Positions 26,637 through 38,541 of a DNA stretch of 64,000 nt are shown one piece after another (position 1 is the first letter of the stretch; every line of letters starts with the position of its first letter). The DNA is from Trichoplax adhaerens. Lineage: Eukaryota > Placozoa > Uniplacotomia > Trichoplacea > Trichoplacidae. A program made the translations under genes and the position numbers. The DNA is taken from NCBI RefSeq assembly GCF_000150275.1, contig NW_002060948.1, positions 2,596,180 to 2,660,179 of the forward strand, in the 5' to 3' direction. The notes under the pieces were generated by a model. That model ran no database searches, was not told the DNA's origin, and worked only from the letters and a program-made list of their open reading frames with translations.

Positions 26637-27736
26637 TCATCTTACTTTTATAGACAGACCATGAATAAAGGGTATACCAACGCCAACTTTGCTCATATAA
26701 TCTAAATATTCTTGACCAAAAAATTGCAAAAGATAAGCTTCTTCATCTTGAATCCTTCCATTGAAGAAATTCCATGAGGCAAAAGCGTACCCAATACAGC
26801 AAATTGGGTTGCATAGGATAACCTATAAATGAATAATTCGGACTCTAATCAATCATAACATACAGTATACTGTACGTATGTGTCATATTTTGAAGTAATG
26901 GATATTACGTCAGTGATAGATAATACAGTAATATTAACAATTTCTGAAAGATAGGTTTTAAAAGAAAATGTTACAAATTACGGCATCAAACAATATCATG
27001 CGCAATAAGAAGATTCATGTAACGTTTTAGCCACTCATTAATAATAAGTCTACCTCACCTGAGTTCCTACACTCCACCAAAACCAACCAAAATAGGATGG
27101 GTGTCGGCATAACGAATAGACATCATGAGTTACTAGCTCGTGGGAAGATGCTTTCTTGGTAGCTACAACGTGACTGAAGTTTGATGCTGCAACAAACATA
27201 CTACGCTTACGTATAAATTCGCCGCAAACAGCCATGATAATTCCAATGCAACTTAGCCAATGTAATGACTTGAGTTGAGGGAAAAAATAAAGCTCGATAA
27301 AGTATTCAATCCAGCTAGAAACTGCTGCAATTCCATATTCCTTGCTATGATTCAGTAAAAAAGAATCCATACTTAATTTTTCAGCATTAAATAATGCTGT
27401 TGTAGCATATTCTGACCAATGGAAAAAGGATAATGACATTAAATAAAAGCCAAGATAACGTAAGTTCGTTCCATATACGACCAGGTACAAGCCAAAGCTG
27501 AAAACTAATCCTAAAAATGTAGCTGCTACCAATATCAATCCACCAGAACGAACACGATAAATAAGATTCGAGATCTTTAAAATACCAAGAGCAGCTATCA
27601 ACACAATGCCAATCAGAGTTGGTAGAGTACTAGCTATCACTATGTAAGGAAGTGGCAAGCCTAGCCCAATTAGAAAGCCCCATGTCGCAATACGTAATTC
27701 CCCCACAACCTCATATTGGCCATTTTTATTTGCCAT
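26637..27736 (-). CDS. ICMT: Protein-S-isoprenylcysteine O-methyltransferase (ICMT), complete
   Basis: An ER membrane enzyme that methylates the C-terminal prenylcysteine of CaaX proteins using S-adenosylmethionine. Two exons, 27059-27736 and 26637-26822, with a 236-nt intron, encode 287 residues (human 284). Several hydrophobic spans fill the N-terminal half. Family signatures are clear: DSFLLNHSKEYGIAAVSSW, GEFIRKRSMF with SNFSHVV, the catalytic-region RHPSYFGWFWWSVGTQ, and in exon 2 NPICCIGYAFASW followed by DEE and FFGQEYLDY, ending GIPFIHG. The start ATG is the only sensible one. The gene is head-to-head with TMEM107, suggesting a shared promoter. Confidence 0.96.
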
Positions 27737-28001
27737 CTTGATGAGGAACTACACAAATTATTCTTGAGGTTTTATTGCGTTTCTTCTACAGCTAGCCAAA
27801 TGTTTGCAATTATGATGAAACTGCTACTCTTACAAACTCCATCGAATGCACTATATGTATGCCGATGTACGATACACTGTATACTAATTAGGCCGTGTAC
27901 CCGCGACTATATTAATGCTTTCGCCGCGTTCAAATGAGCATGCGTCAAACTTTGCTTTTACCAAGGTAACCGTAGATTCTTTTCTCATAATCCAATTCAA
28001 A
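27737..28001. promoter_or_regulatory. Shared ICMT-TMEM107 bidirectional promoter interval
   Basis: Only 265 bp separate the two divergent start codons, so both promoters and both 5' UTRs must lie here or overlap. I see no obvious TATA box on either side. The open frames crossing the interval are upstream extensions of the TMEM107 frame and are not needed for the model. Confidence 0.55.
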
Positions 28002-29498
28002 ATGACACGGAATGCAATTGCAAGTTTAATCCCTGTTCGATTTCTAACGATAATTGCCCACCTAGCCTTAACTATATCCTTGTTTTGGACTAAGGTATGT
28101 CTACTGCGATGAAAAGGTTGACTAGGATTTTTAGAACGGTATCCAGTTATGCAAGATGCGTGTGTTATGGATAGATCATATTCGAATTTTGGAATGCCAT
28201 AACTTTGTCATTCTGCTATTATTTTAACGGTTAAATCTACATATCATAACAAGTACATTTATAATAATTCAAAAATTTTTCTTATTTATTGAAAGATTTT
28301 AGATTTAGTTCAGATAACAGAAAATACAAGAAATTTGTAATTCATAGTCGACTGTTATAATTAATTAAATGTATAGGTGTCGTCAATTAATCGGCGATAT
28401 TATCGAATTATCGTCTCTTACCAACTTAACTATCAATTACTATCGAAGGCACTTAAATTTTTTAAACCACTTTTACTCTATATGCGTTTTACTAAGTCAG
28501 CTAAAGCTATAGCTCTGTTTAAAATTTCAAGTATTAAATATCTCTGATATAATAGTATTAGTACAGCTTGATTATTTAATAAGTATAAAATTTAATAAAA
28601 GTAATACACAAGAATTAAATGCAACTGCGGGATTACGTGTTAATGAATAAACATATACACATTTCTCTAATAGGATGCAAATTTAAGATTGTGTTTGCCT
28701 ACCGGCTATACACAAGCTCAATATACTCAAAAGGATCTACAGTAAGCTATAGACTTTAATAAAATTAAAAGACGACGTTATTAATATTGAATTTTTCGAC
28801 TAGGCTAACCATAGGAGTGGCTGTAGCCTTGGGCTTAATTGCTATCGAATTGCTAAGCTTCGTCAGTGGGATATCAATATTCAACGTTTCCTGTAGTTTA
28901 TTCTGTATCCTATTAATCGTACATACTTAATAAATAGAGTATTGGGAGTAGAACTATCCAATAAACTATTAGTTCGCTACATTCTCGTATGTCTATATTT
29001 ATTCATAGAATTCTAACGTTAACTGATTATTATTTAACTTAACTTGCATTTAATACTTAAGCAATCGTTGCACACACTGGCGCCGCTTTCTCACTATCAT
29101 TTTACATAATAAATGCCTGGAATTGCGACACTTTTTGGTATATTCTTGCCTTCTGTTGGTGAGTATTCCTAATTGATAACCAACAATTGAAATATTTTCG
29201 AGCCAATCGCTTGCAGCGTTGTACCAAAAATTGTTCAATTTGTCTTAATTATATGTGATTACATCCTAAGTTTTTCGTTGTAAATAAGCAAGGTCGTCCG
29301 CTAAAGAAAATTTCTTCTATACTCTTATAAGTCTATAACACTTTAGATTAGTTAACCTGGTACAGTCTTATAAAATGATCCTCATAATAAATATTGAGCA
29401 GTATGATAATTGATATATCAATTGTGTCTTATAGTGCTTTGCCGGCGTTTGTAGAAATCTGCGTCATCTTTGCTGTATCTGTTCTGAAGGCAAGGTAG
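28002..29498 (+). CDS. TMEM107: Transmembrane protein 107 (TMEM107), complete, 5 exons
   Basis: A four-helix membrane protein of the ciliary transition zone, part of the MKS module that gates ciliary membrane composition. Exons 28002-28094, 28674-28741, 28804-28904, 29062-29158 and 29435-29498 give 140 residues, the same length as human. Seen: VRFLTIIAHLALTISLFWTK (helix 1), CLPTGYTQAQY with KDLQL (the luminal loop), GLIAIELLSFVSGISIFN (helix 2), SIVAHTGAAFSLSFYI with WNCDTFWYI (helix 3), and ALPAFVEICVIFAV (helix 4). Presence of this gene implies a ciliated organism. The third intron (28905-29061) has a U12-like donor. Confidence 0.93.
28905..29061 (+). other. Possible U12-type GT-AG intron in TMEM107
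   Basis: The donor GTATCCTAT differs by one base from the U12 GTATCCTTT consensus. TAACTTAAC at 29035-29043 resembles the U12 branch site, about 19 nt before the AG, and there is no clear pyrimidine tract before the acceptor. This is weaker than the LSG1 case. Confidence 0.5.
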
Positions 29499-29665
29499 CG
29501 ACAAGATGCCTACGTTATGATTGTACATAAAGAAAAGCAGCGTGGACAAATAATATCTTACAGTATTCATATTTTATAAACGGTTACTGTAATTTGTGTA
29601 TCACATAAGTCCTATTTATATCATTATCATTATACGAGCTCGTGTATATGCATATATGTGTAGAT

Positions 29666-29671
29666 AATAAA
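29666..29671 (+). promoter_or_regulatory. Candidate TMEM107 polyadenylation signal
   Basis: AATAAA 168 nt beyond the TMEM107 stop codon. Confidence 0.45.
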
Positions 29672-30470
29672 TCACTATACCTTGGAAGAATAGACGAATA
29701 ATAGTAAATTAAAAGGGAGTTTTCATACTTAATTTATAAATAACTCATAATTGAATGTAACTTCTCGTGGTGTAGCAATGACTACATTCCGATAATATAA
29801 TAAAAGTAAAGTACAAGAAATGACGATCAACAGGCTTCTGCATATTTGGTATAAATGGCACTTTTAAAGGTACTGGTATATCAATTTCAATCTGATTTGT
29901 GCTAGAATAGAAATAATTATTGAAAGAAAGACTGAAAATCTCCGTATAAATAGCACTGTCTGAAATTGAAACAGTCCTATTAACTGTAACTATTTTAGGA
30001 TATTAGGAGGCCATGAGTAAAATAGTTAATAAATTATACTATTCAATCATGGTAGTTTTTTACGAGTTACTGTACAGTGTAGAACTGTAACCAGCCTAGT
30101 AGGAGTCGCAATTTGGAATTTTATGTAGTAAAAATTTTGAGTACTCTTAATTGCTTCATCATTGAAGTTTAAAGACCTATGATTGCCGTAATAAAATTAC
30201 ATTGTAATGTTAGAATTGGTCCTCTTCAACTCATAGATACCATTGCTTCATAAATTTTATTGGTATTTCGGATAATTTAAATATATATATACACATTATA
30301 TTCCGATTTAATCTCTTTTAAACTTTCATCAGATTATCTTCCACTTTTCTGATGAAAAAGCAATGTGCGTCCCTTGATACTATAGTACGGTCAACGATGT
30401 AAGAGTATGCCCGTATTCTAGCGCTAGAGAGTAGTCATATTTACGATATATTATAAGTATGTTAGTATAT

Positions 30471-31005
30471 ACGATTCTACGTTTTATTCCCACAACTCTT
30501 CCATTTCAATTATAATTATTCATGAATAAAATCACTGGGTCCAAGTTCCAATGGACCGACATTGGAACGTATAATGATAATAATTATAATTCAATAGTAA
30601 AATGTATATTACGGTCTACATTGCAAAACTCCATAGTACAGTATGTACGATTCTACGTTTTATTCCCACAACTCTTGTATTTCAATGATAATTATTCATG
30701 AATGAAATCACTGGGTCCTAGTTCCAATGGACCGACATTGGAACGTATAATGATAATAATTATAATATTCAATAGTAAAATGTACATTACGGTCAAAGTT
30801 TACATTGCAAAACTCTGTAGTACAGTATGTGCGATTCTACGTTTTATTCCCACAACTCTTGTATTTCAATGATAATTATTCATGAATGAAATTACTTGGT
30901 TCAAGTTCCAATGGACCGACATTGGAGCGTTTAACCATAATAATTAATAATTAATTATAATTCAATAGTAAAATGTGCGGTCAAAGTTCACTTTGCAAAA
31001 CTGTG
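30471..31005. repeat. Three tandem copies of a 176-184-bp unit with an internal hairpin
   Basis: Copies begin at 30471, 30647 and 30831 with (A/G)CGATTCTACGTTTTATT, then CCCACAACTCTT. Each contains GTTCCAATG-GACCGA-CATTGGAAC or a close variant, a 9-bp inverted repeat around a 6-nt loop. Each copy ends near a GTACAGTATGT word. Copy 3 has lost one side of the hairpin match (CATTGGAGC). Confidence 0.85.
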
Positions 31006-31589
31006 TGGTGTATACTGTACTGTACACTGTACGGTACGGTACAGTATGTTGTTATTTGTTTCTATTGGCAATTAGCCTCGTTCTAATGAATGCCATTGAA
31101 GAGTAGAGCCATGATGGAGCAATCCGCAAATCTAAGGTTGGATACCAACAATGCAAATAAATTCCATGCATTTTCTTATCTGCCTTTTAAAGTACCGACG
31201 AGAGCATCTAGGTCGCATTAGGCCGCATGGTGTAGGCAATATGGCAGTAGAGTAACTAACTCTAATCATCATAATATGTATCGTTAAAGCGATGACTCGA
31301 TAGATTAATAAAGGTGCACTATACGAATACGTTCCACACTTGAAGGATGGGTTGATTGATTGCTTTCACTGGCTACAGGAAGCTTCCATGAAAGAATTCC
31401 AAAATAATCATGCTGTCAACAGTTGCTAACGGCTAAAAATAATGAATTATTGCGTCGATTACGCTCATTGCAGTCGATCTTAGCGGATTCAGTCATTTAG
31501 AGCCCATCTTTAGCCATTAACCTAACCTTGACTATAATTTTGCAACCAATGACGTCATCATTGGTGATCTGGTAAAAAAGGATTCCACT

Positions 31590-31830
31590 GTCAGTGTACT
31601 GTACTGTACAGTACAGCCACATGGCACAGCACTGTACTGTATTGTACTGTACTGTACAGTGTACAGTATGACAGTACACTATAGAGTATACTGTAGTACT
31701 GTACAGTATGATAGCGTAGCCTCAATCCCTCCCTACTCGAGTCTCTCTTCGATCTCTACAGTGTAGTACTCACCGTGCGCTGCCACTTGGTATTGTAGAA
31801 CTACAGTACCGTACTGTACTGAAAGGTCAA
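31590..31830. repeat. TACTGTACAGTA palindromic cluster
   Basis: Runs such as GTGTACTGTACTGTACAGTA interleaved with single-copy sequence; same family as the clusters in 15.3-18.1 kb and 42.0-42.3 kb. Confidence 0.7.
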
Positions 31831-33450
31831 ATGCGGTTTAAAAGTCCGGTACACTCGGTGAATGAAGTTACTGTATTTCCAAAGAATTTTCCCCAAATTC
31901 TTTCGAGTCCTTTCCAATTTTAAAAAGGTTCTGTATATCATAAATTAGTGAGCAGGCAAGGAAGAAAAATACTAACGTAATCGCTTGGTTATTCTACGCT
32001 TTCCATTTTGGCTGTCAGTCATCCTTGTACCAGTTCAATTTTTAAATTTCCAGACGTAATCAGACACAACATCTGCGTTGAAGAAATACCGTGTAGTTTC
32101 CTTTAATAAGGTACGTGCGTCAATGACGAAATGATAGCGTTCATGATATTGTATTCACAGTTAATTAAAGTAAAAGGAATTCGTAAGACAAGGGTCTCTA
32201 CCTTATTTCCCTGTACTATATGCATGCTTTACTATGGGTAAAGTAATACAGATGTTTCACTTACTCAAACAGTGATAGGCTGGATAAGGTGGCTTAACAC
32301 GTACTGTACCTTTTCACTTTTTCAGTTAAAATAATAAAATCACTTTGGAACAAAATGTTATAAAATACTCCATCGATATCCTAATCGTTCGTTCTCACTT
32401 AATACAGTAGGCAATAATACACTATCAGCAGTAGCTAATGTCCATAACTGAGACAATTAATAGATGCACACACCTGCCAAATCGTTTTCATTTCATATTA
32501 CAAAGACAGTTAAGATCCCCAGCTGACTCAGCAGAATATCTTCCATTTTGAAGTGGCCGCGGAAGACTGGCGCTCTGACGTTAGCCTAACCGTACTGTAT
32601 GGACCATCATACGCGTATCGTACAATACCGAAATCGCAGCCATTAGGATGTCATTCATTTATAAATGGCTATAGTTAATTAACTCTCTAGTGGCTTTGTA
32701 TCAGGGACTAATAGATTTAGATTGTTTTCATATCGATTTTTATTTATCTGCTCTGTGGTCAAATGAAAAAGATAGAAACCTTTTTGGTTACAGAAATCAA
32801 TCTTAGTCTTGGTAACTGGACACAGGCATTTCACTATACAATTGTCGCATAACTTTGCAATTGCTGAAGTCAGACTAGTTATTAAAAATGTTTATTGTAC
32901 CCTTATCATGGATATACGAATATTGTACTGTAAATAAGAGAAATAACGTAGTCGGATATCTGTTCGTACTGTACTGTAGTTTAGGCAGTATTATCTGATC
33001 GTGCCTGTCCACTTTGATGTACTACATACCGAAATTTTCGTCTCTTGTCGGAGGACATTCTATTCACAAATTTACAATAGTTGTTTGCTTAGAACTTTAA
33101 CGTCAACATCAAGTTATTTTAAAGTCGAAATTGGCTATGCGGGAGCGTCTGCATCAGTGAGCTGCTCGAAGCCCTTTCTTCATGTCTCAGCGTACTCTGT
33201 ATCTAAGCCATACAAACGACTCCTTACATGCTTAGTAGTTAACCAACGTAGCCCTGTATTTTTGGGGGATGGCTTATTTTGTAGACCCCATCTGCGATAT
33301 CCCCTATAATAAGCTTTCACGAAGAGCTGTAATCCACTGTTCGCATAATCATTGATTATTACCATTATTTTTCTTATATATTATTGTAGCAGTTCGCCGT
33401 ACATAAGAAATATTGATCTCTAGAAACCATTCCCAGAGTACGAAAGCAAG

Positions 33451-36400
33451 ATGAGTTTCTCATTTGAAGATGTATCATATTCTTTACAAGGCAAGCCAAT
33501 CTTAAAGGACATCTCAGCTAATGTTAAAGTTGGTGAATTAGTTGCTCTGATGGGTCCCAGTGGTAAGTCGATAAGTTAATGCAACTGTAACGTTACGATG
33601 TGCTCGTACATAATCATTTGTAATTGATGTACTGTATTATGTCGCTAGTAAACGATACAGTACTGTGGAAAGATCCTGTAAATGGATGTGTAAAGTACAC
33701 GTCTTGCTTTAACATGGGAAAATATATGCGTTAATTGTTCAGTAGATGAGTAGAATATGAATGCTTATAGAACTTAGATATACTTGATAATTTTATAGTA
33801 AGATATGTAGGTATCTCATTTAAGTTATTTGTTTCATTAATTAGGGGCTGGTAAAACCACACTTTTGAAATTGCTCTCACATCGTGTCAAAGCGGATAAC
33901 GGCCGAATTGAAATTAATGATAGACGTTTAACTAGAAGACTTGCCCGACGAATTAGCTATGTTTTGCAGGAGGACGTCTTTTTTCAGAATAGTACCCTGA
34001 AAGAAACCTTAGAAGTACATAAGATATTGAGATTGCGCGTTATCATCTTAGAATATGTCTAAAAATTAGCGTTGACCGCTTTTGACTACTGTATGCATTT
34101 TAATTAATTACATCTTGCAGTAAACGAATTTACGCTTGCTTTGTATACTTAATTTATACCTTAACGCTATTGACATTTGTTTCATATGATGTTGATAAAA
34201 ATATCTTAGTTGTAGGCATATTATTAACCAAATAATTTCTGCGTTCATTACAGTTTTCGGCTAGGCTTAGACTCCCAGATACCATGAGCGTTGACGAAAA
34301 GTTACAGAAAGTAAAACATGTAGCGAAGACATTAAATCTAGACAAATGCTTAAATACAAGTTCGTATCTTCATTTACGATACATTTACCTGTAATCGCCT
34401 TGAGGATTGTAAAGCAACCGAGCAATTTTTTTTTAATTCTTTCATTTAAATTTTCATATTATACTTATCATTACAATCAACCATTCTGCTCTGTCTAGTC
34501 ATTGGAGGACCATTTCTTCATGGACTTTCTGGGGGTAACTGGGTAGATTAAGTTATAATAGCATATTGATTTACTGTTCATTTAGCAACTAAAAGCATAT
34601 TAATTGGCCTAGGCGAGAAGAAAAGAGCAAGCATAGCTTGTGAATTATTGACTGATCCTATACTTCTGTTACTGGACGTAAGTACATATACGTAAATAGG
34701 CTTTTCTGTCTTACCACTTGGTGAAGTTACGCTTTATTTGGTAATCATAATTTGCCGAATTGCACAGCTAGCTGGTACAATTACTGAATACTTTTACGTT
34801 TTATTAGGAACCAACATCTGGTTTAGACTCTACCAACGCTTTAAATTTAATGAACGTACTCAGAAATATAGTTTCTACAGAAAATCGAATGGCAATAGTT
34901 TCCATTCATCAGCCATCGAGTAAAATGTTTTACATGTTTGATAAATTAATCCTTCTTGGAGGTGGCAAACTCGCCTATTTTGGTCGCCCATCAGACGTTC
35001 TGGATTTTTTTAGCAGATGTGGTTTGCGTTGTATTGGTCATTATAATCCAGCCGATTATATCCGTAAGTACAGTGTGGAGTTTTACGTCAGAGTATTACT
35101 ATCAATTATTGTTTTGTTCAACTTGCCCACTGTATATTACTTAAATTTTTTCTCGTATGATTTAATCATTATGTATATTGGCTACCTAATGGTTAGTTGA
35201 AAAAGCTTGCGAAGGCGGAGACGGCTTTGACAATGTTGTGCAATGTTATAGTAAATATAGGAAGAGGTAATGTTATAAGGTAGTAAAGGTACTCGTTCAC
35301 TTCTGCTTACCTCTGTGAACAATTTACCACAACAAGTGTACATCTCTATGTTGTACGGATTTAGTACTTTTGGCTTACACGTCATAAACTGGCTAGTTTT
35401 AGTAATTGATTTTAATGTTCCCTAACAATAAAATATATATTGTTCTTATTGCTTGCACTTAGTACTGTAGGCGAGGTGCACCATAGCGAGAAAGTTGAAC
35501 ATACACAGATGTGGCAAAGGGTAAAAAAAGAAACTGTCCTGTCAAATAAACTCATAGATGGCCAACAAGAAAGCATTGAAGTAGTTATACGCGATCACGT
35601 AAACACGAAAAACCCCACTGTTGTGGATCGTGAAAATTACAACAACGTAAATATATATGTGTTATCCGTTGCTAAATGCAATATTGTAAACGTTTCCAAT
35701 TGATTGCCAAGTACTAAATTGGACGCTAACGAATTTAATATTAGCTAAGTGACGAGCGGTTCATAAGCGTTAAACAATATCTTAATTAAATTTTCTTCTC
35801 TGTGCCGCTAATACTTTCTGAGTGTAGATGTCGTTTACCGTATATTTCCACTACGTTAGGGATTTAATGGGATATCGAGTTCGAAGACAAATGGTACTAA
35901 TTCCGACAATAAATCCCATGACACTGAGATTGCCAACGGCATGACGGAGGCCGATGTTGAAGTGTGTATAGATGAAAGAATGAAGCGTTCATGGCCAACG
36001 TCATTCTTAACTCAATACACAACTATCTCTAGGAGAGCATTTATCCAAATTGTTAGGTTTATTCTTACAAAGCTAAAGGCTGTACAGGTATTACATTAAG
36101 CCATTTAATTACATCTTGCTTATTATTGCTAATATGATTGCGGACAAGTTGATAAAATATACCCATGACGATACTACAGATGCTTTTAATGGTGACTGTT
36201 GTTAGTGCAGTCTGGTTTCAAATACCTCGCAGAGAAGAATTCATGCAGTCTATATTTGGATATGTAAGTATGAGATGTTGCTCCTGCATAAAATCCTTAT
36301 GATACTATACTACGGGGGCTCAAAGTAATGAAACAAAACGTTTAATAACATAAAGTAATGTTTTGTCCTGAACTAGTACTTTTTCATCGTTACATTTTGG

Positions 36401-37372
36401 TCGTTCACTCCAATGTTTGACGCTTGTGTATCTTGTAAGTCTGTTATTATTTTTTAATATAAATATTATCTAAAATTTTATGCAAATTCATGCTTATTGA
36501 ATTTGAACATCCTACTTAATCATGAACTATATCAACTGTAGTTCCGTTGGAGAGAATTGTATTCGTAAAGGAAAGATCAGCTGGGATGTTTAGGATTTCG
36601 TCATATTTCGCTGCTAAAGTGACGAGTGAAATTCCAATTTACTTTATATGGCCCACGCTATTTTTTACGGTATCCTATTGGTGCTCCGGTGTTGGCGGAT
36701 TTACAACCTATATCATAACACTGATGATCCTCCTTGTTAACGTAATAACAGTGCAGGTAAAACTATTGGTGATATTTGCGAAAGTTTTACATACCATGTG
36801 CATTGTCCACTTACTCGTATTATTTGCTTGTATTCTGCAGGCAATAGGAATGTTCATAGGAGTTACTGTAAAAGACTTTCATAGATCTGTTGTAGTTGCT
36901 AGCGTTATGATGTTATCGTTCATGTTATTGGGTGGATTTTATAATCAGAGGATCCCAGTTTGGCTAACATGGTTTCGATACGTGTCTCCTGTCACGTACA
37001 GTTACTCTGCTATGTTGACTGTTAACTTTCATAATGAACCTCCTTTACGGTTAGTAGAAATATTAGTCTTTCTTAGCGGTAGATCATTATTTATAGCCCT
37101 TGTTACTGGTTTAGCGGATTAAATCATTGATGTTAAATTCCTTTAGGTGTGGTGTAGAATCATCGGTATTTCGTATCTGCCAAGGATTAAACACTACGGA
37201 ACTTTTATCTACTAACGGTACACAGAATCAGTTAATTACCGCAGACATGGCTTTAAATCAATTGCAAATTCTTCTCCCTGTTGGAGAAAATCTCGCAGTA
37301 CTCTTTGGTTTAGGATTATTCTTTAGAATTTTAGTTTACTATTCACTACGATATATGAATACACCGCAGTAA
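33451..37372 (+). CDS. ABC transporter G-family half-transporter, complete, 14 exons
   Basis: An ABCG (white/ABCG1/ABCG2-like) half-transporter: an N-terminal ATPase domain, then a six-helix membrane domain; such proteins dimerise and export lipids or drugs. Exons: 33451-33562, 33845-34014, 34254-34359, 34499-34534, 34613-34677, 34808-35063, 35252-35266, 35471-35646, 35860-36087, 36180-36263, 36377-36434, 36542-36756, 36841-37049, 37147-37372, closing in frame to 651 residues. Walker A GPSGAGKTT at 35-43, signature LSGGE at 139-143, Walker B ILLLLDEP at 158-165, then SGLDS and H-loop SIHQPSS. The ABCG motif NPADYI precedes a linker rich in charged residues. The membrane half shows EIPIYFIWPTLFF, GMFIGVTV and LLGGFYNQRIPVWLTWFRY. 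The signature is split by an intron and exon 7 is only 15 nt. Substrate and exact paralogue cannot be told. Confidence 0.93.
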
Positions 37373-38541
37373 ACAAAGCATGTACATGTTGGTAGAATTA
37401 TCTCACTAATCCAGTTAATACGGTATCAAATTCTTTCCAGCTGTTCCTTGTTGAATATTAACATATTCCTTAGTATATATGGGAAGGTATCATGCGATGC
37501 AATAGAAATGCTTTCGATATTGCTGCTTAATGCTTTACCTAGTAAGTCGCCTATGCGATGCTGTAATAAAAATTTTGTAAATGTCTATACTACTTTTATC
37601 GTTACTCCTATTCTCATTATGAAAACGTAAATAAAAATTCCACTCTGAAATTTAGACTGACAAACTGGTTATGCTCATCAATCTGTACTTTGAAACGGTA
37701 ACTTTATTAAAGTAGATGCTGTAAAATGCTGTACAATTATATCATAGACTACCAGAAAGCAATCCATGACGGCACCAACAGTCTCGCAGTCTAATAAGCA
37801 GTGTTGGTTAAATACTGTTAGTATATAAATTCATATGATTTAATTCTTGTAGCTAAAGGTGTCATTATAATTACTAGTAATTATAACTGTGCCTTCATCC
37901 AAGCTTAAGTAGTGATCCTCTCCATATGATGTGATATAAGTTAATAGGCTATCAAGATGGCATAATAGTTAAAGTTCTATGGACACGTTGATATGATTTA
38001 AGCTTGGACTTAAGGCAAGACAGGCTACAACGAAAAATGTCATGAAATTGATTGCAAGCTTCGGCATGATTTGACCAAAATTTTACAATTATCTTTCCCT
38101 AATTTCATATCAACAATTATACTGTAATAGGTTACTTCTACAAGGGACTTCTATGCGTATATACTATAGGTAACAATTCCTATAGCTATTTACGGCAGGT
38201 AGCGTTAAATATTATTCAAATATTAAATACAAGTATATCCTTCTATGTTCAATTGAATCGCATCTTTACGAATAGAAATCCAGTCGCCTATAAATCCTGT
38301 TCAATTTTAAGTAAAAGTTACTTCAATAAAGAAATATTTACATCTTAAATTATTGGTATGTACTGTACGCGCTGTATATTCGATATATTAAATATTGTAC
38401 ATAGACAGATCTGTTTAAGACACGAAACAAGGCAAAATGATTAAGAAACCAATAATGTGAATCAACGTGTAGCAATTTTTTCATTCATTAGCATTTTTCA
38501 TTAAAAGCGCTAGTTAGCGTGAATGCATTTAAGAATATGAT
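37373..38541. other. Intergenic between convergent ABCG and SAM-domain genes
   Basis: AT-rich, with no exon-like stretch recognised. It holds the 3' UTRs of the two genes. Confidence 0.55.

Larger units (their letters stand above)
29499..33450. other. Repeat-rich intergenic region
   Basis: No gene recognised. An AATAAA at 29666-29671 could end TMEM107. A minus-strand open segment at 29745-29903 (IEIDIPVPLKVPFIPNM) is coding-like but unassigned. Tandem repeats (30471-31005) and GTAC palindromes (31005-31030, 31590-31830) follow. Overlapping open frames of about 60-100 codons near 33001-33365 have no recognisable motif. Confidence 0.45.

Noticed and set aside
33001..33365. Opposed frames of about 102 and 61 codons before the ABCG gene
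   Set aside because: No family resemblance, the longer one lacks an ATG start, and neither is bounded by good splice sites. A degraded repeat is possible.
34586..34677. Single ABCG exon starting at 34586
   Set aside because: In frame, but it removes the LSGGE signature. Using 34499-34534 plus 34613-34677 restores the canonical motif with good splice sites.
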